A stretch of 64,000 nt of DNA from Alphaproteobacteria bacterium Ga0077535. GTDB taxonomy: Bacteria > Pseudomonadota > Alphaproteobacteria > Caulobacterales > Aquidulcibacteraceae. Every line of letters begins with the position of its first letter. Position 1 is the first letter of the stretch. Where the stretch lies: the NCBI GenBank assembly GCA_001464425.1, contig LNEK01000033.1, forward strand, positions 1-64,000, given 5' to 3'. The translations under genes and the position numbers were made by a program. Below are positions 1 through 7,177 of this stretch, piece after piece. Below the pieces are notes generated by a model, which had not been told where the DNA came from, ran no database searches, and saw only the letters and a program-made list of their open reading frames with translations.

Positions 1-146
1 TCGGCGAAGAATTTCGCGGCTTCCGAGATCACGACATAAAGAATGCCGATGACGATGGCGACGGCGAGCGCGGCGGCCGCAAACAGCAGGCCCTCCATGA
101 GACCCTCAATGGGGCGCGCGCGCTTTTTGGTGAAATCCCGCTCCAC
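1..146 (-). CDS. pstC: Phosphate ABC transporter permease PstC, N-terminal fragment
   Basis: Only the first ~48 codons are inside the window; the gene runs off the left edge. The reading frame gives a basic N-terminus followed by a hydrophobic segment in the style of PstC proteins (EGLLFAAAALAVAIVIGIL, then VVISEAAKFF). PstC is an inner-membrane permease of the PstSCAB phosphate importer. I chose a GTG start at 146 because a GAGG stretch lies about 8 nt upstream; an in-frame TTG at 173 is an alternative, and an in-frame TAA lies further upstream. The gene follows pstS on the same strand, which supports the call. The fragment is short, so identity rests on the membrane segment and context. Confidence 0.7.
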   Translation of the reverse strand, partial: MERDFTKKRARPIEGLMEGLLFAAAALAVAIVIGILYVVISEAAKFFA

Positions 147-236
147 GGAGCCCCTCGCCTTCTGCTCGAACAAAGCGCGCCCCGAGACCGAACCTAGGGA
201 CGCGCCGATTCCGTTGGCCTTTTAGCCTAGAAGTTA

Positions 237-273
237 CCCCGGCGGGAGGCGGCGAATGCGCCGCCCGCCGGGG
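237..273 (-). terminator. Strong GC hairpin between pstS and pstC
   Basis: A near-perfect GC-rich inverted repeat (CCCCGGCGG arm and its complement, extended by GGCGGC/GCCGCC, with a short central loop) lies just after the pstS stop. There is no clear T-run. It may be an attenuating or mRNA-protecting hairpin that keeps the binding protein more abundant than the permeases, as is common in binding-protein-dependent operons. That role is inferred. Confidence 0.55.
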
Positions 274-285
274 TGCTTCCATGCT

Positions 286-1290
286 TTATTGCTGGACCGG
301 TTCCACGATCAGCGGACGAGCGATCACGTCCGCGATGGTGACGCCGATGGCCTGGCGGCCGCCGTAGGCGGTGCCCTGCGTGCGGGCTTGGGCGCGCTGC
401 AGGTAGGTTTGGTAGGCGCTGGCCGGCAGCGGCACATAGCCGACTTGGGTAGCCACGCGGCCAGCGTTGTTGATGTAGTACTGAACAAATTGTTGTACTT
501 GCGGACGGCGCAGGGCGGCAGCGTTCACGTAGATGAACATCGGACGCGAGAGCGGCGCGTAGGTGCCGTTTTCAGCGTTGGCGACGCTCGGTTCAACCGG
601 ACCGTTGCCACTGTCGATGGCGAGAGCGCGAAGACGCGAGCGGTTCTCTTCGTAATACGCGAGGCCGAAATAGCCCATCGCGCCTTGGTTCGAAGCGACG
701 CCTTGGACGATCACGTTATCATCTTCCGACGGCGTGTAGTCCGAGCGCGAGGCGCGCGAGCGGCCGTTCACAGCTTCGGTGAAGTAGTCGAACGTGCCCG
801 ACGCGGTGCCGGGGCCGTAAAGCGACAGCGCCATGTCCGGGAACGACGGGTCGACTTGACGCCAGTTGTTGATGCGGCCTTGCGCGTCCGGCTCCCAGAT
901 GCGGCGAAGCTGCGCGGTCGTGATTGAGCGCAGCGGGCTCGACGGGTGAACGACGACGGTCAAAGCGTCGAACGCGACCGGGATTTCTACATACTGGATG
1001 CCAGCAGCGCGGCAGGCCGCCATTTCGCTGGCCGAAATCGGGCGCGATGCGTCAGAGATGTGGATCTCGCCGCGGCAGAACTTGCGGAAGCCGCCGCCGG
1101 TGCCGCTTTCTCCAACGGTGACGCGAACACGGCCACTGGTTTGTTGCTGGAAGCCTTCTGCAACCGCTTCCGAAACCGGAAACACGGTTGACGAACCGTC
1201 GATCTGGATAGTGAAGGCTTGTTGCGCGAGAGCGCTGGTGCTGATCGCCAAAGTGGCGATAGCGACGCCGGCGAATTTGAGAATGTTCAT
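286..1290 (-). CDS. pstS: Periplasmic phosphate-binding protein PstS
   Basis: A 334-residue protein with a clear signal peptide (MNILKFAGVAIATLAISTSALA, cleavage before QQ). The mature N-terminus has the PstS phosphate-loop signature (DGSSTVFPVSEAVAEGF, then GESGTGGGFRKFC). It delivers inorganic phosphate to PstCA in the inner membrane. The ATG at 1290 was chosen over a longer frame reaching 1419 because the signal peptide begins there and GGAG lies upstream. It sits between a phosphate-selective porin gene (82 nt upstream) and pstC, which suggests one phosphate-starvation operon. Confidence 0.93.
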   Translation of the reverse strand: MNILKFAGVAIATLAISTSALAQQAFTIQIDGSSTVFPVSEAVAEGFQQQTSGRVRVTVGESGTGGGFRKFCRGEIHISDASRPISASEMAACRAAGIQYVEIPVAFDALTVVVHPSSPLRSITTAQLRRIWEPDAQGRINNWRQVDPSFPDMALSLYGPGTASGTFDYFTEAVNGRSRASRSDYTPSEDDNVIVQGVASNQGAMGYFGLAYYEENRSRLRALAIDSGNGPVEPSVANAENGTYAPLSRPMFIYVNAAALRRPQVQQFVQYYINNAGRVATQVGYVPLPASAYQTYLQRAQARTQGTAYGGRQAIGVTIADVIARPLIVEPVQQ

Positions 1291-1324
1291 TGGGAGAACT
1301 CCATTTTCCACGAGGCGCGAAATC

Positions 1325-1360
1325 GGCGGAGACGCACGGGGTTGAGTGTGCGTCTCCGCC
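1325..1360 (-). other. Intercistronic 13-bp perfect hairpin between porin gene and pstS
   Basis: GGCGGAGACGCAC (1325-1337) pairs perfectly with GTGCGTCTCCGCC (1348-1360) around a 10-nt loop. It begins just past the porin stop codon and ends ahead of the pstS ribosome-binding site. No U-tract follows on the minus strand, so a full terminator is not evident. A stabilising or partially terminating intercistronic hairpin is the likelier reading. Confidence 0.6.
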
Positions 1361-1372
1361 AGGTCGCGGGGC

Positions 1373-2623
1373 TCAGAAGTCGAATTGCGAACGCAGAGTG
1401 ATGATCGCCGCTTCGTCATCGGCGCCGACGGTGCGGTCCATCTCGCTCAGCGCGTAGTTGAGCTTGAAGCGGACGTGATCGACCGGGACCCAATCGAGGC
1501 CAACGCTGTAAGCGGTTTGTTCGCCGCGTGCGCCGCCACCGGCCGGATCGGAGAGGTCGATGTAGTCGTAGCGGGCCGAGAGCATCATGTGGCCCCAGCC
1601 GCCTTCGGTGCCGAACGGACGCGTCGGAGCGATAGCGCCGAACGAGCCTTGGTTGCCGCGATAGGCGCGGCTTTCGCCGGTCAGTGACCAGTAAGCGTCA
1701 ACGTAATAGCCGCTGAACTCGTACTCGGCGCCGCCGACGGTCTCACCGTCGAGCATGTGATACTCGGCTTGCAGGCCAAACGCGCCGCGTTGCAGCGCCA
1801 GTTCGGCGCCGAACGAGGTATCGCTTTCACCGGCAAGACCAGCGCCAGCGTCGATCCAGCGCGTGCCGCGGCCGTTGAGCGGACGCGTGCGGTAGCGCGA
1901 AGCAGCGTCGCCGCCGATGTCACGAGCCCGCGCGGTGACGCCCAGGTGGACCAGCGTCACGCCTTCTGGGGATGCTTCGAAGATCGGCGCAAAGGTGAAG
2001 CGGCCGCTGACGGAGGTGCGCTCGTCGGCGGCGAAGTTGGTGTCGGCGTTGTTCAGCGAATCGCCTTGCAGCGCCGTGGAGAACGACCAATTGGCGCCGC
2101 CGGTGATGAAGCCGACGCCAGCCGCGCGGCCGTATTCGAAGGCGTTGATCACGCTCGAGCGCTCGATGAACGGAATGTCGAGCGAGGAGATGCGGTCTTC
2201 CAGCGGCGAGGTGATGTTGTGCTCGCCGATGACGATCGACCAATCGTCGCCGACATATTCCAGGAACGCGTCGTCGACGCCAACTTGGCCAGCGGCGTCG
2301 TCGCCCGGCGACAGGATGAAGTCGACCTTGTAGCGCCAATGTTCGGTGAGACGGCCCTGCACGCCGAGGAAGGCGCGGCGCAAATAGGTGCGGGTGCCAT
2401 CTTCGTTGAGGACGTCCCAATCGTTGGACTGAACGTCGTATTGGAAGCGGCCGCGCATTTTGAAGCGGGCGTCGCCAAAGCGATCTTCGCCGACCGTGCC
2501 GGTCCAGCTGGTGGAGTGCGTCGGCGCCGGGGCCGCTGGCGCATGCTGGGCGTGCGCAACGCTCACGCCAGCGATTGTGGCCAGGGCCGCAGCAGCGGCC
2601 TTGGTGAGGATACTCTTCTTCAT
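1373..2623 (-). CDS. Phosphate-selective porin OprO/OprP family
   Basis: A 416-residue outer-membrane protein with a signal peptide (MKKSILTKAAAAALATIAGVSVAHA) and an even spread of aromatic and charged residues typical of a beta-barrel. It ends in Phe (RSQFDF), the usual C-terminal signal for outer-membrane insertion. N-terminal text such as RMRGRFQYDVQSND and the YLRRAFLGVQGRLTEHWRYKVDFIL segment are characteristic of OprO/OprP (Porin_O_P) proteins, which form anion channels for phosphate or polyphosphate. It is the first gene of the minus-strand run porin-pstS-pstC. Substrate specificity is inferred from family and neighbours. Confidence 0.88.
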   Translation of the reverse strand: MKKSILTKAAAAALATIAGVSVAHAQHAPAAPAPTHSTSWTGTVGEDRFGDARFKMRGRFQYDVQSNDWDVLNEDGTRTYLRRAFLGVQGRLTEHWRYKVDFILSPGDDAAGQVGVDDAFLEYVGDDWSIVIGEHNITSPLEDRISSLDIPFIERSSVINAFEYGRAAGVGFITGGANWSFSTALQGDSLNNADTNFAADERTSVSGRFTFAPIFEASPEGVTLVHLGVTARARDIGGDAASRYRTRPLNGRGTRWIDAGAGLAGESDTSFGAELALQRGAFGLQAEYHMLDGETVGGAEYEFSGYYVDAYWSLTGESRAYRGNQGSFGAIAPTRPFGTEGGWGHMMLSARYDYIDLSDPAGGGARGEQTAYSVGLDWVPVDHVRFKLNYALSEMDRTVGADDEAAIITLRSQFDF

Positions 2624-2954
2624 AAAACCCCCTTCGAAGCCCGATTTGGGCTGGGCGCGGGCGACTCGACTCAGAGACGCTGCTGAACGAGCCGGGGGTT
2701 AGGCGGCGGACGTGACGCTAGCGCGAAGGTTCCACAAAGGCTTCGCGACAGTTTCATTTCGTTTTTGTGACGTGCCTTGAACACCTCATCTGCACAATTG
2801 GATGAGGCGCTGCGCGCGCGTGGTTGGGCTAGCGCATCGTTTTGATGGGACGGGGGAAATTAACTATCAATCGCTCTTTACATTGGGGAACGATGTACCT
2901 ATTTCGACTCGTTACCGGCGGACCTGGAAACAGCGTCCACTAACGCCCCCTCGG
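2624..2954. other. Divergent intergenic region upstream of the porin operon and the decarboxylase leader
   Basis: No convincing gene is present. The region should hold the promoters for the phosphate operon (minus strand) and for the speF-type leader transcript (plus strand). I could not define either promoter with confidence; a weak Pho-box-like sequence near 2734-2751 is listed among the rejected items. Confidence 0.5.
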
Positions 2955-3116
2955 CCCAGGCCACCTGGGGGATCGCAAGCAACGGGAAGCAGGATGCTTC
3001 CTAGGCGATCCTCCGGCGCAAGCTCCCAAGGGCGGACCTGACATTAAAGCATGTCCGACTAACGCCGGCCTGGGAATGAACTGAACCGCCGAAAAGCGGT
3101 TACAAGTTTGGGAGCT
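2955..3116 (+). promoter_or_regulatory. speF-type structured leader RNA upstream of the ornithine decarboxylase
   Basis: The 5' leader can form several nested, perfect helices. CCCAGGCC (2955-2962) pairs with GGCCTGGG (3067-3074). GATCGC (2971-2976) pairs with GCGATC (3005-3010), enclosing the hairpin GGAAGCA (2985-2991) / TGCTTCC (2995-3001). AACCGC (3084-3089) pairs with GCGGTT (3096-3101). Most telling, AGCTCCCAA (3021-3029) is perfectly complementary to TTGGGAGCT (3108-3116), which contains the Shine-Dalgarno sequence GGGAG located 7 nt before the ATG at 3122. The speF motif is an established alphaproteobacterial RNA (Corbino et al. class of motifs; Rfam speF) found in front of this same gene family. 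The assignment is from position and structure, not from a covariance search. Confidence 0.72.
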
Positions 3117-3121
3117 GCCGG

Positions 3122-4339
3122 ATGGACTCTGTCCTCTCGCCTCTTGATCTGACTGCGCGCGAAGCGCCTGAAGGTCCCGTGGCTATCGCCCGCCCGCACC
3201 GCGTCGCCGCGGCTGCGACGTGGTTCCGTGAAAATTTTCCCGGCGATGTGTTTTACGCCGTTAAGGCGAACCCGAGCCCGTGGGCGCTCGATGCGCTTTG
3301 GCACGCCGGCATCAAGAATTTCGATGTCGCCTCTGACGCCGAGGCGCACCTGATTCACAGCCGCTTTCCCGGCGCGCAGATCGCCTTCATGCACCCGGTG
3401 AAGAGCCGCCGCGCCATCGCGCGCGCCTTTCACGATTACGGCGTGAAGACGTTCGCGCTCGATAGCGAAGACGAACTCGACAAGATTCTCGCCGAAACCA
3501 ACGGCGCGAAGGACCTGACCTTGGTCGTTCGCTTCGAAGTGTCGGGCGACGGTTCCGCTTACCCGCTTGCGCGCAAGTTCGGCGTCTCCGCCGCTGACGC
3601 GCCGGCGTTGCTGCGCAAGACCCGTCAAGTCAGCGAAGAGATGCTCGGCGTCTCCTTCCACGTCGGCAGCCAGTGCATGCGCCCGGATGCGTACCGCACG
3701 GCGATGGATGGCGTGAACCGCGCCATCGTCAAAGCCGGCGTCGTCGCCGACATCGTCGATATTGGCGGTGGCTTTCCGGCCATCTATCCGGGCATGAGCC
3801 CGCCGCCGATGATCGAGTACGTCAACGCGATCAAAGCCGGCTTCGAGGAAATGTTCGTCGCTCAGAACGCAAAGCTCTGGGCTGAGCCCGGCCGCGCGCT
3901 GGTCGCGGAAGCTGGCTCGACGGTCACGCGCGTTGAGCTGCGCAAGGGCGACGCGCTTTATCTGAACGACGGCGCCTTCGGCACGCTGTTCGACGCCACG
4001 CACCTGAACTGGGCGTTCCCGGCAAAGCTGCTGCGCGAAACTCCGTCGCGCGCCAAGCTCGCGCCGTTCCGGCTCTATGGTCCGACGTGCGATTCGATGG
4101 ATGCCGCAGCTGGCCCGTTCATGCTGCCGGCCGACATCCAAGAAGGCGATCTCATTGAGATCGGCTCGCTCGGCGCCTACGGCACCGCCATGGGCACGCG
4201 CTTCAACGGCTTCGGCGACACGGTGACGATCGAGTCGAAAGACTCGCCGTGGCCGAGCATGTACGGCGAAGCGACGGGCGCGGTGGTGGCAATGCCAAAG
4301 CGCAAGCGCGCGCCGAAGAAGCAGCCAAGCCAGGGCTAA
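3122..4339 (+). CDS. PLP-dependent ornithine/lysine decarboxylase (fold type III, eukaryotic ODC-like)
   Basis: A 405-residue alanine-racemase-fold decarboxylase that should make putrescine from ornithine, or cadaverine from lysine, in the cytoplasm. Visible signatures are the PLP-binding lysine in FYAVKANPSP (K48), HVGSQC, the phosphate-binding glycine loop DIGGGFPAIYPG, EPGRALVAEAG, and the catalytic cysteine in GPTCDSMD (C323). The first 45 residues and a basic C-terminal tail (PKRKRAPKKQPSQG) are also present. ATG 3122 follows GGGAG by 7 nt. The structured leader just upstream can sequester this ribosome-binding site, so translation is probably regulated, plausibly by polyamine status. 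Choice between ornithine and lysine cannot be decided from sequence alone. Confidence 0.92.
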   Translation: MDSVLSPLDLTAREAPEGPVAIARPHRVAAAATWFRENFPGDVFYAVKANPSPWALDALWHAGIKNFDVASDAEAHLIHSRFPGAQIAFMHPVKSRRAIARAFHDYGVKTFALDSEDELDKILAETNGAKDLTLVVRFEVSGDGSAYPLARKFGVSAADAPALLRKTRQVSEEMLGVSFHVGSQCMRPDAYRTAMDGVNRAIVKAGVVADIVDIGGGFPAIYPGMSPPPMIEYVNAIKAGFEEMFVAQNAKLWAEPGRALVAEAGSTVTRVELRKGDALYLNDGAFGTLFDATHLNWAFPAKLLRETPSRAKLAPFRLYGPTCDSMDAAAGPFMLPADIQEGDLIEIGSLGAYGTAMGTRFNGFGDTVTIESKDSPWPSMYGEATGAVVAMPKRKRAPKKQPSQG

Positions 4340-4362
4340 GCTTAGCTACTCGAATGAAATAA

Positions 4363-4397
4363 ACGGGGCTCGCGGCAACGCGGGCCCCGTTTCGTTT
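4363..4397. terminator. Bidirectional rho-independent terminator
   Basis: ACGGGGC-T-CGCG / CGCG-G-GCCCCGT stem with a GCAA-type loop, followed by TTTCGTTT on the plus strand; A-rich flank on the other side. It lies between the convergent decarboxylase and DUF2306 genes and likely serves both. Confidence 0.85.
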
Positions 4398-5202
4398 AGG
4401 CGTCGAGCACACCGCGCACGAAGATCAGGTAGTAGCCGACAATCCCGGCAGCCATGTAAGCGCTCGCCGCCAGCACCACACCCGCCATGCCCACGCGCGC
4501 GAAACCTGGGCCATCCTTGGTGCGCAAGTAGAGCTCCACCAGCGCAAGCGGCAGCAGGTAAGAAAGATACGAGAACACCTCGAACAAGAGATCGCTCGGC
4601 GGCGCCTGTGCGAGCACAATGTAGCCGAACACCAACAGCCGCAGGAAGAAGACGCCATTGACCACGACGAAGGCGCGCAAGGCCCAGCGCCGGTGACTGC
4701 TGATGTTACGCGTCGCCGCCGCGCGCCACGCGAGTGCAGCAAGGATGAGAACAAGCACGCCGTTGAAGCTGATGGCGAAGTTCGAGGCCAAGCCTTCGAC
4801 CGCAATCTCTCGCGTGAAATCTATCCAAAGCCCGGCAAGACTCGCGAGCACGGCGGCGGTCAAGAACACCCGCCCGTTCCAGCGGTGAAACCAGGGCGCG
4901 TGCTTGCGGATTTGCGGGATGAGTTGGAGCGTGCCGCCGAGGACGATGATCGCCGCCATGATCACATGCCCGGCGAAGGCAAGATTGCCCATGTCATCGC
5001 CGGCGACGTAGCCGTGACTGAGAAATGGGTTTTCGTCCCAGGCCGCGAAATTGCCGGACAACGTCGAGGGGCCGTAGAACGAAGCGATGAAATAGAGAAA
5101 CACCCACTGGCCGGCGAGCAGCACCAAAAACCAAAGCGTCGTCGCGCCGTTCAGCAGCACATCGGGCAGTTTCGCGCGCGCGGGAGCGACGGTTTGGCTC
5201 AT
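4396..5202 (-). CDS. DUF2306-type multi-pass membrane protein
   Basis: 268 residues with about seven hydrophobic segments (for example TTLWFLVLLAGQWVFLYFI, GHVIMAAIIVLGGTLQLI, VFLTAAVLASLAGLWI). The motif HRWNGRVF in a loop, preceded by LQLIPQIRKHAPWF, is typical of DUF2306 proteins; histidines placed within or near membrane segments recall haem-binding membrane proteins, but no function is established. The ATG at 5202 is preceded by AAGGACC. It is divergent from the broken AraC-type regulator, with a short palindrome in between, so the regulator may once have controlled it. Confidence 0.7.
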   Translation of the reverse strand: MSQTVAPARAKLPDVLLNGATTLWFLVLLAGQWVFLYFIASFYGPSTLSGNFAAWDENPFLSHGYVAGDDMGNLAFAGHVIMAAIIVLGGTLQLIPQIRKHAPWFHRWNGRVFLTAAVLASLAGLWIDFTREIAVEGLASNFAISFNGVLVLILAALAWRAAATRNISSHRRWALRAFVVVNGVFFLRLLVFGYIVLAQAPPSDLLFEVFSYLSYLLPLALVELYLRTKDGPGFARVGMAGVVLAASAYMAAGIVGYYLIFVRGVLDA

Positions 5203-5253
5203 GCAGTTGGTCCTTTGTCGCGCGCAAACGGCGACTATCGATCTGCGATATGC

Positions 5254-5271
5254 TATCGTTGACTAACGATA
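5254..5271. promoter_or_regulatory. Candidate operator palindrome between divergent genes
   Basis: TATCGTT (5254-5260) and AACGATA (5265-5271) form a perfect 7-bp inverted repeat with a 4-nt spacer. It lies 54 nt before the AraC-type ATG and 52 nt before the DUF2306 ATG. The symmetry fits a dimeric repressor better than AraC-type direct repeats, so the binding protein is unknown. Confidence 0.35.
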
Positions 5272-5324
5272 AGAGCCCATGACGCGACGCGCCAAAAACA
5301 TGATCCTACGTAACACGCACCAAA

Positions 5325-6303
5325 ATGACTGAAGCCACCGTCTCCGCCGGCTACGCGAAATCGTTGCTCGACTTTGCCGTGTCGCGCGGCGCAGGTGAGC
5401 GCAAGCTGCTGATGCGCGCCGGCATCTCCGCCGATGCGCTGAGCGACCAAGACAACCGCATCCCGTTCGCGCCTTACGTTGCTCTCATGCGCGCGGCGAA
5501 GGAAGAGACCGGCAATCCCGCGCTCGCGCTCGAGTATGGCGCGGCAACGGATTTTCGCGCGTTTTCTGTGGTGGGTCTTATCAGCCACGCGTCCGCCAAC
5601 ATGCTGGAAGCGCTGGGTCAGCTGAATCGCTATGGGCGTTTGGTGGTCGATGTGGCGGGCGTTTCAGATGGGCCGCGCTTCGATCTTAAGACCGTGAGCG
5701 GTCAGCGTTGGATGGAAGACCGCCGCGCTAATCCGAACGATTTTCCAGAGATGACTGAGTCCACGTGGTCGCGCTTCATCGTCGCTACGCGCCGTGATTT
5801 TCCGCAGCACACTTACGCGCTCGAAGCGCACGTCACCCACGCAGCGCCCGCCTATCGCGCGCGCTATGAAGAGCTGTGGCAAGTGCCGGTGACGTTCTCC
5901 AGCCACTGGAACGCGATCCGCAGCGATCCGGCGTGGGAGCGCGTGGAGATCCGAGCGCGGCGATGCGCTGCTGCAGGAGCTGGAGGCGTCACGCACCGTT
6001 CGCGGCCGGGTCGAAGCGCTGATCATGCCAATCCTGCACACGGGCGAAGTCAGCGTTGAGACCATTGCAGGCAAGCTCGGGACGAGCCGGCAGACGCTTT
6101 ACCGCAACCTAAAGGACGAAGGCGTCACCTTCGAACAGGTGCTGGACGCGCTGCGCCATCGCATGGCGCTGGATTACATCGCGTCGAGGAAAGTCTCGGT
6201 GAACGAGACCGCCTATCTCGTCGGTTTCTCGGACCCCGCCTCATTCTCGCGCGCGTTCAAACGCTGGACCGGCAAGAGTCCGCGCGATTGGCGCAACGGC
6301 TGA
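5325..6303 (+). pseudogene. AraC-family transcriptional regulator, broken by deletion and frameshift
   Basis: The first frame (from ATG 5325) encodes the Arabinose_bd-type N-terminal domain (LISHASANMLEALGQLNRYGRLV, TFSSHWNAIRSDPAWERVEI). The frame is lost near 5943-5950. The rest continues in another frame as SERGDALLQELEASRTVRGRVEALI followed by a complete double helix-turn-helix (VETIAGKLGTSRQTLYRNLK, VNETAYLVGFSDPASFSRAFKRWTG) up to the TGA at 6303. Family members carry about 14 further residues (an xPRYVFGVL-like stretch) where the frame breaks, so a deletion of roughly 40 nt not divisible by 3 is the simplest explanation. The DNA-binding half could still be translated from ATG 6025, but ligand-dependent function is probably lost. 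Confidence 0.8.
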
Positions 6304-6326
6304 GCTGCTAGACGCACCGTAGCGCG

Positions 6327-7100
6327 CTAAGCCGCCGTCATGCCGCCATCGACGACCATTTCAGAGCCGGTCATGAAGGCGGCTTTGCTCGACGCCAGGA
6401 ACGCGACGGCGTTGGCGATGTCGATGTCGCGCCCCAACGTCCCCATTGGGTGAAACGAGGCGAAGCGCTCCATCGTGTCGTTGACGCCGCTGGCGCCGGC
6501 GATGGCTTCAGCGGCGTTGCTCATCATTGGCGTGTTGATGATGCCGGGATGCACGGAATTGACCCGCACCTTCATGCCGCCGCGCGCGCATTCGAGCGCC
6601 GCCGCTTTCGTCATCAGCCGCACCGCGCCTTTGGAGGCGTTGTAAGCGAGCGTCATCGGCGAGCCGATAATGCCGGCGACGGACGAGAGATTGATGATCG
6701 AGCCCCCGCCGTCCCATTTGTCGCCGCGCTCCGCGATGGCGGGGATGGCGTGCTTCAAGCCGAGAAAGACGCCCTCGACGTTGACTTGCTGCATACGCCG
6801 GAAGCTCTCCAGCGTCTCCATCGCGATCGGCTTCATCCAGAAGATGCCGGCATTGTTGACGAGGATGTCGAGCCCGCCAAAGCGTTGCTTCGCGAACGCC
6901 ACGGCCGCGATCCATTGCTCTTCGCTGGTCACATCATGCTGCACGAACGCGCCGTCGATCTCCGCCGCAATCGCGCTGCCGTCGGCCACATCGCTCACCA
7001 CCACCTTCGCGCCATCCGCCGCCAACGCCTTCGCCGCCGCCGCGCCAAGCCCGCGCGCGCCGCCCGTCACCAAAGCCACGCGGCCTGCAAGTTCGCTCAT
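6327..7100 (-). CDS. Short-chain dehydrogenase/reductase (SDR)
   Basis: 257-residue classical SDR. It has the cofactor motif TGGARGLG (residues 12-19), VNNAG (81-85), and the catalytic triad S140, Y153, K157 (YNASKGAV). C-terminal text includes the PGxINTPM loop and VAFLASSKAAFMTGSEMVVDGGMTA, the standard SDR ending. The family oxidises or reduces alcohol/ketone groups with NAD(P)H; the closest style is 3-alpha(20-beta)-hydroxysteroid or cyclohexanol dehydrogenases, but the substrate is unknown. ATG 7100 follows GAGGAAA. It sits alone between the pseudogene and a DUF2254 gene. Confidence 0.9.
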   Translation of the reverse strand: MSELAGRVALVTGGARGLGAAAAKALAADGAKVVVSDVADGSAIAAEIDGAFVQHDVTSEEQWIAAVAFAKQRFGGLDILVNNAGIFWMKPIAMETLESFRRMQQVNVEGVFLGLKHAIPAIAERGDKWDGGGSIINLSSVAGIIGSPMTLAYNASKGAVRLMTKAAALECARGGMKVRVNSVHPGIINTPMMSNAAEAIAGASGVNDTMERFASFHPMGTLGRDIDIANAVAFLASSKAAFMTGSEMVVDGGMTAA

Positions 7101-7177
7101 GGTTTCCTCAGTTGATGGCAGCGTGGCACGCCGAAACGCGCGCTGCTACTCATGCCGCAAGGAGAGTGCGCACGCTT

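Noticed and set aside
2734-2751. Pho-box-like sequence on the minus strand (CTGTCGC then CCTTTGT with a 4-nt spacer) upstream of the porin gene
   Set aside because: Only the first half resembles CTGTCAT; the second matches 3 of 7 positions. Regulation by PhoB is likely from gene content, but this site is not strong enough to list as a feature.
2802-3041. Open frame across the decarboxylase leader
   Set aside because: It overlaps the structured RNA and has no ribosome-binding site or recognisable product.
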